Assembly (NCBI RefSeq): GCF_018860915.1
Contig: NZ_JAHKQD010000010.1
Span: forward strand, 1-64,000
Length of the DNA stretch: 64,000 nt
Origin: Colwellia sp. C2M11
Lineage (GTDB): Bacteria; Pseudomonadota; Gammaproteobacteria; Enterobacterales; Alteromonadaceae
Direction of reading: 5' to 3'
Each line of letters starts with the position of its first letter. The first letter of the stretch is position 1. The notes beneath the pieces were generated by a model. It ran no database searches and was not told the DNA's origin. It was given only the letters and a program-made list of their open reading frames with translations. Positions 53,362 through 62,912 of this stretch are shown here, one piece after another. Position numbers and translations under genes: made by a program.

Positions 53362-54324
53362 CTAAAACCATTTTTTCTTTTTGAAGATCCAAACTTGTAA
53401 TACCACTACAGCAATAAGTATTAAGATAAAAATACTGAATGCACTGGTGTTATCCGAACCTGGGATACCGCCAACGTTAATCCCTAATAAGCCGGTTAAG
53501 AATCCTAAAGGAAGAAATATTGCGGCAACAACCGATAGCACAAACATTCTGTTATTCATTTGTTCGGCTAATTTATTGTTTAGCTCCTCTTGGCAGACAA
53601 TTGCTCGGTCTTTAATAGAATCTAAATCTTCAATGTAGCGTGTTAAATGATCAGAGGTTTCTCGTAATTGTATTTTTTCTTCGTTAGAAAAAAGTGTGAT
53701 TTTATCACTTACTAATTGAGTCATCGCTTCTCGCTGAGGTGATAAATAACGTCGAAGAGATATAATTTGTCTTCGTAAGTCAGAAAGCTCATTTCGTAGA
53801 TCATAACTATTTGCTGCTAGGGTGTTCTCTTCTATTTCTGATACATTATCTTCTATTTCATAAAGCGTTTGACTCATTCTTACGATTAAATTTTCGGTCA
53901 TTAAAGTGATAAATTCAGACGCACTTTTAGGGCCACAATTGTTATCAAAATTAGTCGCTATATCTTTGGTTGATAATAACGTACGAGCACGTGTACTGAT
54001 AATATTATTTTTAGTGAACCATATACGGATAGATACCATATCTTGAGGATCACTATTAGGTGCTAGATTTACCCCCCTTAATGATAATAATACTCCGTCA
54101 TTAAGCATGGTTGCTCTAGGGCGAGTTTCATCATTTAGTAACGCGCTAATAACAACAGGGTTTAAGTGTTCTTGCTGTTCTAGCCATTGTTTTGTTTCGT
54201 CTTTCGTATAATCAAAATGCAACCAGTAAGGGCGATTACTTTCTAACGTATCGAGTGATGAAATAGTGTCGTTTGGGCTACTTTGATCAAAATAATAACC
54301 ATAAATGAACGCTGCTTGACTCAT
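53362..54324 (-). CDS. zntB: CorA-family zinc/divalent-cation transporter, ZntB-like
   Basis: 320 aa. A long cytoplasmic domain (about 1-250) with helical regions is followed by two membrane helices at the C-terminus and the signature GFLTGLLGINVGGIPG. The loop motif is GIN, as in ZntB, rather than CorA's GMN. The basic tail is FKKKKWF. It probably carries Zn2+ or a related ion. It lies 52 bp downstream of the mgtE-like gene. Confidence 0.9.
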   Translation of the reverse strand: MSQAAFIYGYYFDQSSPNDTISSLDTLESNRPYWLHFDYTKDETKQWLEQQEHLNPVVISALLNDETRPRATMLNDGVLLSLRGVNLAPNSDPQDMVSIRIWFTKNNIISTRARTLLSTKDIATNFDNNCGPKSASEFITLMTENLIVRMSQTLYEIEDNVSEIEENTLAANSYDLRNELSDLRRQIISLRRYLSPQREAMTQLVSDKITLFSNEEKIQLRETSDHLTRYIEDLDSIKDRAIVCQEELNNKLAEQMNNRMFVLSVVAAIFLPLGFLTGLLGINVGGIPGSDNTSAFSIFILILIAVVVLQVWIFKKKKWF

Positions 54325-54376
54325 AATTACCTCTAAATTGTTATCTCTAACAAAAGTATAGTTTGTTATAAAATGT

Positions 54377-55723
54377 TTATAACAATAACAATGTACCGCA
54401 GCCTAAGAATGCGATAAAACCAAATATATCTGTGACGGTAGTTAAGATTACAGCTCCTGACAAAGCAGGATCGATTTTAAACTTAGTTAGTATCCAAGGG
54501 ATCCAAACTCCAGATAATGAAGCAACTAGAATATTACCTAAGATCGCGAGACAAATGGTGACTGATAACATAGGATTTGAAAACCAATAAAAAGTAATTA
54601 TACCGATGACTGTTGCCCAGAGTATGCCATTTATTGCTCCAACTTTTAGTTCTTTATTGATGATAGCTTGTCTATTCGAGTCACTTATTTGTCCTAATGC
54701 TAACCCTCTAATAATTAGCGTTAATGTTTGACTACCGGATATTCCTCCCATTGAAGCAACAACAGGCATTAGTACCGCTAAAGCGACTACTTGTTGTAAT
54801 GTAGCTTCAAATAATCCGATAAACCAAGAAGCTAAAAAAGCGGTTACTAAATTAACACCTAACCAAATCGCACGGTTTTTACTACTTAGCCATACACTAG
54901 AGAATAAATCTTCTTCTTCACTTAAACCGGCTGATTGAATTAACTGATTATCTTTTTGTTGTTCTTTGTATTTGTATGCTGTATGTAAGTCTAAGCGCCC
55001 AGTTAAGCAACCATTTTCGTCGATGATGGGTAATGCCAATTTACCTGAAAGAATTACTGCTTCAGCGGCTTCATCTATATTTTTAGTACTGTCTAATGCT
55101 ATAAACTCTTCATCGACTAACTCGCTTAATGGTTGTTCATCATTTAAAAGTAATAATTTATTAATCGCTATTTCACCGAGTAAAACAGATTTATTATCAA
55201 TAATATAAATAACTTCACTACAAGCAGCTTGTTTTTTTGAGCAAATTTTCTTTGCTGACGATACTTTTAACTTAGCAAGGATTTTGTGCTCATCAAAACT
55301 TTGCCAATGGCCAACTTCGTCTTCTGAATAATCTTGTGCTTTTTTGAAATGTTCGCGCTGCTTTGCTGTCATTTGAGAAATCGCATACTCAATAAAGCGA
55401 ACACTTAGATCTTCGGTAAGTTCAAGTAAGCTATTAGCATCTAATTTATCAAACAGCGGTAAACATGCATCATCATCCATAGCATTTAATAGCATTTGCC
55501 TAGATTCATTTTTCATCTCTAGGAAAATATTTTGCTGGTACTCACTACTGAATTCTTTCCAAAGCATTAAACGAGGTTTTATTGGAAACGCTTCGAGTAG
55601 AATGGCAGTATTTTCGGGTAACAATTCACGTTCAATTTCTACGGTAAGTGCATTGAGTGGTAATTCATGAGTAAAAAGCTCATCTACTTTTTCAATATAT
55701 TCAGGTAATAACTCTAAAGACAT
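54377..55723 (-). CDS. mgtE: MgtE-family magnesium transporter
   Basis: 448 aa from ATG 55723 (AGGA 6 nt upstream); the frame extends 30 nt further up. It has an N domain, two CBS domains (SEVIYIIDNKSVLLGEIAINKL, AILSGKLALPIID-like) and five membrane helices with VASMGGISGSQTLTLIIRGLALGQ and AILGNILVASLSGVWIP. In the family, cytoplasmic Mg2+ closes the channel through the CBS part. Likely co-transcribed with zntB. Confidence 0.92.
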   Translation of the reverse strand: MSLELLPEYIEKVDELFTHELPLNALTVEIERELLPENTAILLEAFPIKPRLMLWKEFSSEYQQNIFLEMKNESRQMLLNAMDDDACLPLFDKLDANSLLELTEDLSVRFIEYAISQMTAKQREHFKKAQDYSEDEVGHWQSFDEHKILAKLKVSSAKKICSKKQAACSEVIYIIDNKSVLLGEIAINKLLLLNDEQPLSELVDEEFIALDSTKNIDEAAEAVILSGKLALPIIDENGCLTGRLDLHTAYKYKEQQKDNQLIQSAGLSEEEDLFSSVWLSSKNRAIWLGVNLVTAFLASWFIGLFEATLQQVVALAVLMPVVASMGGISGSQTLTLIIRGLALGQISDSNRQAIINKELKVGAINGILWATVIGIITFYWFSNPMLSVTICLAILGNILVASLSGVWIPWILTKFKIDPALSGAVILTTVTDIFGFIAFLGCGTLLLL

Positions 55724-55850
55724 TACTTTTCCTAATAGGCCGTTGTTCAACAAATTTTTTTAATTAAACTAAGTGAAATTTTACGTTTTAATCTATTACA
55801 CATTTAACTATAGAATTACATTATTAACTATTAATAATGTGATAAATTTT

Positions 55851-56345
55851 ATGGAAATGCCAAAATTACAGCCCTTTGCCATTAAGACACAACGTTTTTC
55901 GTTTTATTCTAAGCTATGGCGTTTACTTTTTAGAAAAAGGCAATGGCAACTTGTTGAAGATTGGCATTATGTATTACCAAATAAAAGGGTCATTATTATC
56001 CCTAAGGGATTTGTATTTGACGGTAGCTCCTATCCATCAATCGTATGGATCTTTTTTTCACCGACAGGGCTGCTGTTAATTCCAGTGATATTGCATGACT
56101 TTTGTTTTAAATATAATTATTTATGGGCAAAGCAGGGGGAGCGAGTATATAAATTTAAGGCTGGTAATGGTTTCTTTAAATGGTCAGCATTAATACGTAA
56201 TGTCGGTATTGAAAGGAATGAATTATTGTTGATTGACTATTTTATGTGGCTTGTTTGTATTAGTTTTGGTTGGATAAATTGGTTTACTTTTCAAAGAAAA
56301 AAATCAGTGGAGTTATTTCCTGTTAATGCGAATAAAAGCATGTAG
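55851..56345 (+). CDS. DUF1353 family protein
   Basis: 164 aa from ATG 55851. The centre shows the family pattern IIIPKGFVFDGSSYPSIVW … VILHDFCFKYNYL, found in phage-related and bacterial DUF1353 proteins of unknown function. A hydrophobic segment lies near the C-terminus (LLLIDYFMWLVCISFGWINWF). The start could also be the ATG 6 nt on. Confidence 0.7.
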   Translation: MEMPKLQPFAIKTQRFSFYSKLWRLLFRKRQWQLVEDWHYVLPNKRVIIIPKGFVFDGSSYPSIVWIFFSPTGLLLIPVILHDFCFKYNYLWAKQGERVYKFKAGNGFFKWSALIRNVGIERNELLLIDYFMWLVCISFGWINWFTFQRKKSVELFPVNANKSM

Positions 56346-56473
56346 TTGTATAGTTACTGTGAGGTAGTTTCTAGAATGACGATAATTATTCATTTATTAG
56401 TTATGACTGAAGATGAGTAATTTAAGTGAGTACTTTATCGATCACGCTCTATTTAGGTATTCTCTGATCGTTA

Positions 56474-56773
56474 TTACCCTGTAGGTAATGAAAATAATGG
56501 GGAGCTATGTAATTTAGGGGCTTGTGTATCAAATGTTATGTCATCGATTGACATTTTGTCACAATATTGTTCAATAGCAGCGATGTCTTTAGTGCTTATT
56601 TGTAATAAATTTTTTTGCATCATGCCGTCAATGTATGCGTTATTACCATTTAAATTAATATTAGCGACTGCACTATAGGGCTCTCCATAGTTTTCAACAC
56701 GTATAGCTTTCACCATTTTTACTTCGAAAATCCAATCATTTATTTTAATATGACGAGTTATTTTTTCATTCAT
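56474..56773 (-). CDS. Hypothetical small cytoplasmic protein
   Basis: 99 aa from ATG 56773 with GAGG upstream. Alternating beta-type sequence (RHIKINDWIFEVKMVKAIRVE), then ISTKDIAAIEQYCDKMSIDDITFD. No signal peptide or membrane helix. Family not recognised. Confidence 0.6.
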   Translation of the reverse strand: MNEKITRHIKINDWIFEVKMVKAIRVENYGEPYSAVANINLNGNNAYIDGMMQKNLLQISTKDIAAIEQYCDKMSIDDITFDTQAPKLHSSPLFSLPTG

Positions 56774-56939
56774 CTTATATGCCTCTTGTTGATATATAAC
56801 AATTATGATTTTTCTTAATTGTTCGATCCAAAAAGCTGACAGCATAAACTATCAGCTAAGTATATTAAACTAACAATAACTGGACTATATTTAAAAAATG
56901 CTATGACATCATTGCTATTTTATTAGTAAACATTATTTG

Positions 56940-59681
56940 TTAGAACGTATAGGTAGCACCTAAGTAGAAAGTACGGCCGTTTTCAGTTACATTGTATAGT
57001 CTGTCTGCTGAGTCACTGTACTGTTCCTCTTTCACATCAGTTAAGTTGGTACCTTCAATGGTTACTTTTAATTGTTCCGATATATTGTAAAAAGCTGAAA
57101 AATCAACATAGGTGGTTGCATGGTAACCACGTTCATCTTCATCACTATTTGATGAGACATCTGAAATATAATCACTACGGTAAGCTGCGGAGATACGTGT
57201 TCCCCAATTTTCTTGCTCAAAATAAATGGTAAAGTTGCCTGAATGCTCAGATAATCCAGGGAACGATTTAAACTCATCAACTCCAGTGTTACCCACATTG
57301 CGATATAAGGCTTCGCCATCGGCATAAGTATAATTAATAATTAGCCCCATATTATTTAGTGGCTCTGGTAAAAAGTCTAAATCTCGCTGAAATGCCATTT
57401 CATAACCGCTAATATTGCTTTTGTCGGTATTAATTGGCTGAATAACCGTATATATGGTATCTGATGTTTGTGGATTACCATTGCCATCAACGTCACCTAA
57501 AAATGATAATGAATAGCCAGTATTTCCATACGCTAATGAGGTTGTATTGGTAACAATGAAATTGTCAATTGATTTAGTAAAGTAGGCGGCAGATACATAA
57601 CCGACTTCATCGAAGTAATATTCTATTGCTGTTTCAAAATTAGTTGATTCAAATGGTTGTAGTCCTGGATTACCTGCAGAAATGCTCAGGCCATTTGTTG
57701 AGTTAGGATCATTTTGTACTGTTCCTGTTGCATTTAATGCCGCTAATGAAGGGCGTGTAACATTTTTTCCAATACTTGCCCGTATCACTAGGTTATTGGT
57801 CGCCTCCCAAGCTAGATTTAATGTTGGCAATACACCAGAGTATTCTTGTGTTACTTCAGTAAGTTCATTATTGACTAAACCTACGGAACTAATGTTTGTA
57901 TTGTAATATCGAGCACCTATATTGCCACGTAAGAAGCCATTAGAAAAGTCAGCACTAAATTCGTATTGTAAATAAGCGCCTAAGGTCTCCTCTTCTACTT
58001 GGTTTGAATAGCTAGCTTGAGGTAAGTTACTATCAATGCCATAGGCATTTAATACGCTAGGTACGTCAACAACTAACCACTGTTGTTCGTTATGTCCTGT
58101 ATAGGTATAAGTTACATTAGGGTCAATAATATCGCTTATATCTCCTTGTTCCCATTCGGTACGTAATATATTGTCAGTTTTGTTTTCCCATGCTTCATTT
58201 TTAAAGTTTTTTAAGGAAATACCTGCAGAGATAGTACCAGCATTATCTAACATATAGATTGTGTCTAGCTTGGCAAGGTCAAAGCTATTCGATATTTGAT
58301 CTTCTTCTAGATCTATTTCGTGGTACCTATACTCATCAACGTCGGTTACATCATAGCCATAGGTGTTAATGCCATAAAATTGATTCTTAGTATAGTCAAT
58401 TGTTTGATCACCAAAGGATTCCAAATAGACTTTAGTGCTTCCAGTATCAAAATCACTATTAGCGTGACCAACTAATGCTTTTAAAGTGAAGCTATCAGTG
58501 ATGCTCCATTCACTATTTAACACCATTTGGGTTAATGTAGTATCAGCATTTTGTTGACGACTTTCTGAGTGAATCGCTGCGTTTTCAAAATGTGAATAGA
58601 TTACTTCGTTACCCGCATTATATTGTATATCGACTAAACTTGAGCAAATAGGTGCGTTAGCTTCTGCTTGGATACTACTATAAGTTGGGCCTGTGCAGCC
58701 TAAAGCAGTAGAGCTTGAGCCTCTACTTTGCAGGTGAAATTCATTACGGTCGTTATCCAAAACACCGTATAAGCCATCAAACCCTATTTTAAAGTTACTA
58801 CTAGGACGATACTGCAAAGCAACGGTTGCACCAATACGGGTTTGTTCATTTTCAAATGAAGAATAACGGCTACCGCGTGAAAACCTTAGGTCACCACTGT
58901 TAACAGCATCTTGGTTTTCCTGAGATAGAGCCGAAATATCCGACCCATCTGCATTTTTTAATCGCCAACGATAGGTATTAAAGCCTTGTTCATTGGTATT
59001 ACGTTTGCTGTAGGCGATCGATGCTAAGGCACCAAAATCTCCCCATGTATTCGAAATTAATGCAGCTACTCGAGGACTTGTACCATCGGCTAAAGTATTT
59101 TGTCCTATTTGACCACTAATCGCCCCTTTAAAGCCATCATAATCAAAAGGTTTTGCAGTTACTAAATTAACTGTTCCACCGATGCCACCTTCATCCATGT
59201 CGGCTGAGAAAGATTTGTTCACATCAACACGGTTAAATAACTCAGAAGCAAAAATGTTAAAATCAAAAGCGCGTGAGCGACTGATTGAGCCACGACTATC
59301 CATAGCCGAAGATGAAGTACCTAATGCTTCCATTCCATTAAGCTGAACTTGGGTAAAATCTGGGCCTAAGCCACGTAATGAAATTTGTCGGCCTTCACCA
59401 CCTTCACGAGTAATGGCAACACCAGGAATACGCTGCAATGCATCGGCAAGGTTAAGATCTGGAAAGTCAGCGATATCTTCAGCTACAATTGAGTCTTGCG
59501 TACCCAATGCATTTCGTTTTAAGTCTTTTGCTTGAAGTAAACTACCGCGAAAGCCTTTAATTTCAATTGTTTCTATGTCACCTTCATTTGTATCCGTTTG
59601 TGCTAAGGTCGTTATTGATACAGAGCTGAGAGCGCCAATAATAGCTATAGCTAGTGTCTTTTTGGCGAAGTGCTTTTTCAT
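56940..59681 (-). CDS. TonB-dependent receptor, TonB-Xanth-Caul (carbohydrate) type
   Basis: 913 aa. Signal peptide to LAQ, TonB-box-like IETIEIKGFRGSL, plug with DIADFPDLNLADALQRIPGVAITREGGEGRQISLRGLGPDFTQVQLNGM and ELFNRVDVNKSFSADMDEGGIGGTVNLVTAKPF, barrel ending in YTF. These plug features are diagnostic of the TIGR01782 group, generally linked to oligosaccharide uptake. An EF-hand protein gene lies upstream on the same strand but has its own terminator. No glycoside hydrolase is adjacent. Confidence 0.93.
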   Translation of the reverse strand: MKKHFAKKTLAIAIIGALSSVSITTLAQTDTNEGDIETIEIKGFRGSLLQAKDLKRNALGTQDSIVAEDIADFPDLNLADALQRIPGVAITREGGEGRQISLRGLGPDFTQVQLNGMEALGTSSSAMDSRGSISRSRAFDFNIFASELFNRVDVNKSFSADMDEGGIGGTVNLVTAKPFDYDGFKGAISGQIGQNTLADGTSPRVAALISNTWGDFGALASIAYSKRNTNEQGFNTYRWRLKNADGSDISALSQENQDAVNSGDLRFSRGSRYSSFENEQTRIGATVALQYRPSSNFKIGFDGLYGVLDNDRNEFHLQSRGSSSTALGCTGPTYSSIQAEANAPICSSLVDIQYNAGNEVIYSHFENAAIHSESRQQNADTTLTQMVLNSEWSITDSFTLKALVGHANSDFDTGSTKVYLESFGDQTIDYTKNQFYGINTYGYDVTDVDEYRYHEIDLEEDQISNSFDLAKLDTIYMLDNAGTISAGISLKNFKNEAWENKTDNILRTEWEQGDISDIIDPNVTYTYTGHNEQQWLVVDVPSVLNAYGIDSNLPQASYSNQVEEETLGAYLQYEFSADFSNGFLRGNIGARYYNTNISSVGLVNNELTEVTQEYSGVLPTLNLAWEATNNLVIRASIGKNVTRPSLAALNATGTVQNDPNSTNGLSISAGNPGLQPFESTNFETAIEYYFDEVGYVSAAYFTKSIDNFIVTNTTSLAYGNTGYSLSFLGDVDGNGNPQTSDTIYTVIQPINTDKSNISGYEMAFQRDLDFLPEPLNNMGLIINYTYADGEALYRNVGNTGVDEFKSFPGLSEHSGNFTIYFEQENWGTRISAAYRSDYISDVSSNSDEDERGYHATTYVDFSAFYNISEQLKVTIEGTNLTDVKEEQYSDSADRLYNVTENGRTFYLGATYTF

Positions 59682-59991
59682 GTGAATCTCCGTTTATAAT
59701 TTACTAATGAGCTCGCAAGGGGCGAATGACGAATATAAAGTAAAGCTTTAAATGCTGAGTTAATGATTTCGAAAAGGATGATACATAGCTTGTGTCATTG
59801 GTTAATTGAAGTACTATTCTCTTAGGGATAAATTTAATCAATGTTTTGCCTATTAACGTTACATTTTTGTAGTGGGAAGTAACTTTTTTGAATTGGTTCA
59901 ATTGTTTAGCTTTAATTAGAGCGCACTAAATGCTCAAAAAAACCGACTGTAAGGGGACAGCCGGCTTAATAGATCTTAATAGCCTAAAATA
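59682..59991. other. Leader of the TonB receptor, with EF-hand gene terminator
   Basis: 310 bp. The right end has the EF-hand gene terminator; the remainder is AT-rich and should hold the receptor promoter. No clear operator. Confidence 0.5.
59934..59967 (-). terminator. Terminator of the EF-hand gene
   Basis: On the minus strand AAGCCGGCTGT pairs with ACAGTCGGTTT (two G-T pairs), loop CCCCTT, then a T-run. Confidence 0.88.
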
Positions 59992-60342
59992 CTAATCTTC
60001 AGTATTAGCCATATCTGTTACTTTATCTTTCAGCTGAGCGATAAAGCTATTAAATTCAGCTTCCTCAATTTGGCCATCTTGATTGGCATCGATATTATTG
60101 AACTCTTCTTGCAAGAAGGTTAGGTGAGAAACAGCAACTTCATCTTGGCTTAACATGCCATTTGCATCGCCGTCTAATTCGGTGATTAATGCAGGGAAGC
60201 TAAGTTGTTGTTCGACTTTAGCCATTGTTGGCTGAGAACTTTCTATCGCTGTACTTATTTTATCTTCAGCGTTAACAAAATTAGAAGCAAGAGCCGCAGT
60301 AATTACCATTACAGTAACTTTGAATAAATTAATGTTTTTCAT
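59992..60342 (-). CDS. Exported EF-hand calcium-binding protein
   Basis: 116 aa with a signal peptide ending near VNAED. Two EF-hand loops, DGDANGMLSQDE and DANQDGQIEEAE, have Asp/Asn/Asp and a final Glu at the calcium ligand positions. Probably a periplasmic calcium-binding protein; the partner is unknown. Confidence 0.85.
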   Translation of the reverse strand: MKNINLFKVTVMVITAALASNFVNAEDKISTAIESSQPTMAKVEQQLSFPALITELDGDANGMLSQDEVAVSHLTFLQEEFNNIDANQDGQIEEAEFNSFIAQLKDKVTDMANTED

Positions 60343-60747
60343 TTTGATACCTTTTTATTTGTAGTCGAGCAACGCTCGATGTGTATTTACGATAAAATCC
60401 ATAATGAGTTAAATAAATCAGTGTATATGCATTATTTATGCTCTGTTATGTGTTCGAATACAGTGATTGCATACTCCATGCCTACTTTGTAATTCGTTGT
60501 TTTTATTGGTATATTTTTTATTTTTAGGTGTTTTCTCTAGTAGGTGTGTCTCTTTTTGGCGACAGGTTTATTGGTGTGATAAAGTTTTATGAAATTAAAA
60601 GTCCTTGTTTTAAAATAAATCTTTATAAATCAATGGGTAATAGAGTCGTTTTTTATTCTGATATTTGTCTCCAATTTGAGACATCATTGTATTTACATTA
60701 AAAATGACATAAAAAGGCGTTGAATTAATGATAAGGAGTTATTCAGG
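60343..60747. other. Divergent intergenic region, 405 bp
   Basis: Promoters of the EF-hand gene (minus) and glrK operon (plus). I looked for a sigma-54 site (TGGCAC-N5-TTGCA) before glrK and found none convincing. AAGGAG at 60733 serves the glrK GTG start. Confidence 0.5.
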
Positions 60748-62277
60748 GTGCTTTGGCTGAAGAAATTGAAGATCGATCTTGGTAGTAAATTAAATCGAGT
60801 AAAATCGTTATCAATAAAGACATTAACTTTTTTGGGATTTACACTCGTTGCATTGCCTTTAGTTTTAGCGCTTTTATACAGTGCTAAGCAGGTGAATGAA
60901 CTCTCTAAGCAAGGGGCTAGTTCTATTTTTACTGTGGCAGAATTAATTAATACCAACCAAAAAATAAATAATACATTAAAGAAAATGGAAAGGTACGCTA
61001 GCCAATACTTAGTACTGCAAGATATTGAATTAATAGATAACTACATTATTGAACAACAAATATTACAGGCAACCAATGAGAAGCTACATCAGTTTGATGA
61101 TAGGGTAATTAAAGAGTTGAGTGAACAGTTCTCAACAGCAATACTTCAGGTGCACCAGAGTATAATGATTCCTAGCACGACGACATTAAATACTGATAGT
61201 GTAGTGGTGGTAACGTCTTTAGAAGAATTACAGAGTCAGTTTAAACGGTTGATTAATATTAATGAGGAAATAGATACGCGTAGCCGCGAGTTTATCAGTC
61301 AACAAGCGCAAGGCATCAAAGATGCTACAGAGAAAGTAAGCCATACCTTATTACAAAGTCTATTTATTATCCCAATTTCATTATTAATTGCAGGGATATT
61401 TATTGTATTAATCACTCAGCCTCTCAAACGGTTAATTCTAAAAATAGGTAGACTTCAGCAAGGTAATTTTGAACAAGATACTAATTTACCTACGGACTAT
61501 GTTGCTGGTTTTCTTGAAATTAAAGAGATTAATGATGCATTAAATCGTATGAGAGGCCGCTTACATGCGCTAGAGTTACAAAAATCGAGCTTTATTAGGC
61601 ATATTTCTCATGAATTAAAAACGCCATTAGCCGCAATACGAGAAGGTACAGAGTTAATTTATGATAACAGTGTTGGTTCGCTTAATAGTGATCAACAGGA
61701 GATAACTAAAATTATTCGTAACAGTACAACTCGATTACAACGGTTAATTGAAGAGCTACTTGATTTTAATATTGTTTTAGATTCTACAAGTTTGCAAGAT
61801 AAGGAAACGATTAATTTATCAGAACTTATTGAACAAGTCTTAAATGATAGAATACTCGATATTAAACGCAAAAATATCATAATAGAAAAAGATTACCCCA
61901 ATATCACTATTGAAAGTAATATGAAGCAACTCAATGTTATTATTGATAATTTATTATCTAACGCTATCAAATATTCACCTGAAAACGGAATGGTAAAAAT
62001 ATTCGCGGTTATTTGTAATAATCAGTTGGTATTTTCCGTTAGCGATCAAGGGAGCGGTATTGAAAAGGAGCAACAAGGTAAAGTTTTTGATGCTTTTTAT
62101 CAAGGAACACCAGCCAAAGATTATAATATTAAAAGTAGTGGTCTTGGTTTAACTATTGTGAAAGAACTACTGATGAGATTAAATGGTGACATTACGCTTA
62201 TTAGTCAAACAAAGCCGCCTAGTGGTACAACAATGAAAATCATACTTAATAGTGTTGGTATTGGAGATAAGCAATGA
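60748..62277 (+). CDS. glrK: Sensor histidine kinase GlrK (QseE)
   Basis: 509 aa, GTG start with AAGGAG 9 nt upstream. Two membrane helices (LTFLGFTLVALPLVLALLYS; LFIIPISLLIAGIFIVLI) flank a ~160-residue periplasmic helical sensor, then a HAMP domain, HisKA with phosphorylated His in FIRHISHELKTPLAAIREG, and HATPase with NLLSNAIKYSPENG, VSDQGSGI and GLGLTIVKELL. GlrK responds to envelope stress or adrenergic-type signals in enterobacteria. It overlaps the next gene by 4 nt. Confidence 0.92.
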   Translation: MLWLKKLKIDLGSKLNRVKSLSIKTLTFLGFTLVALPLVLALLYSAKQVNELSKQGASSIFTVAELINTNQKINNTLKKMERYASQYLVLQDIELIDNYIIEQQILQATNEKLHQFDDRVIKELSEQFSTAILQVHQSIMIPSTTTLNTDSVVVVTSLEELQSQFKRLININEEIDTRSREFISQQAQGIKDATEKVSHTLLQSLFIIPISLLIAGIFIVLITQPLKRLILKIGRLQQGNFEQDTNLPTDYVAGFLEIKEINDALNRMRGRLHALELQKSSFIRHISHELKTPLAAIREGTELIYDNSVGSLNSDQQEITKIIRNSTTRLQRLIEELLDFNIVLDSTSLQDKETINLSELIEQVLNDRILDIKRKNIIIEKDYPNITIESNMKQLNVIIDNLLSNAIKYSPENGMVKIFAVICNNQLVFSVSDQGSGIEKEQQGKVFDAFYQGTPAKDYNIKSSGLGLTIVKELLMRLNGDITLISQTKPPSGTTMKIILNSVGIGDKQ

Positions 62278-62909
62278 ATTTAGTTATAAATGCACAGGAT
62301 ATAAAGCAAGGCTTTAAATTCTATAAAGCTCTTTTTATTGTGTTTATTAGTATTGGAATTACTGCATGTCAAAATACTGTACCGATTGAGAAATCTTTAT
62401 CGCCTCAAAGCACAGAAGAAGATGCCAATAATACGATTGTCACTAATACCGTTAGCTTTGGTCAGTATTATCTCAAACTTAAGACACTATCAGACGCTGA
62501 GCTGCAAAAAGAGATAGAAGAGCAACAGGCTAAAAAGCGAGCCGGTAATATTGAAGCTGGAATTAATTTAATTTTATTATATAGCTTGCCTAATTCTTCT
62601 ATTCATAATGTTTATTCGGCTAAATCTCAACTAAATGAACAATTAAAAACGTATCAGAATTATCCATTGAGTACAGCTGATCAAGCTTTTATCCGTTTAC
62701 TTAAAGATCAATTAAATCAGCAGTTATTCTTATTCCAGAAGTTAATTAATCAGGAGCTTGCTTATGATAAGCAAGTGACTAAAAATCGAATTAATGAGAA
62801 AAAGCAAGTGAATAAAATTGCAGCACTCGAATTAACCGTTAAACAGTTAACAGAACAAATAACTCAGCTGAAAAAAATTGAGCAAAATATTAGTGAGCAT
62901 GGACAATAA
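62274..62909 (+). CDS. qseG: QseG-like lipoprotein
   Basis: 211 aa, ATG overlapping the glrK stop (ATGA), so translation is coupled. Hydrophobic stretch ALFIVFISIGITAC ends in a lipobox Cys, then a helical mature part with a coiled coil at the C-terminus (IAALELTVKQLTEQITQLKKIEQN). Sequence is weakly conserved, but its place between glrK and glrR matches QseG/YfhG, an outer-membrane lipoprotein that controls GlrK. Confidence 0.8.
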   Translation: MNLVINAQDIKQGFKFYKALFIVFISIGITACQNTVPIEKSLSPQSTEEDANNTIVTNTVSFGQYYLKLKTLSDAELQKEIEEQQAKKRAGNIEAGINLILLYSLPNSSIHNVYSAKSQLNEQLKTYQNYPLSTADQAFIRLLKDQLNQQLFLFQKLINQELAYDKQVTKNRINEKKQVNKIAALELTVKQLTEQITQLKKIEQNISEHGQ

Positions 62910-62912
62910 ATT

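Noticed and set aside
53362-56345. Prophage remnant suggested by the DUF1353 protein
   Set aside because: No other phage gene is nearby; neighbours are cation transporters.
60343-60747. Sigma-54 promoter before glrK
   Set aside because: No GG/GC pair with the right 24/12 spacing was convincing.
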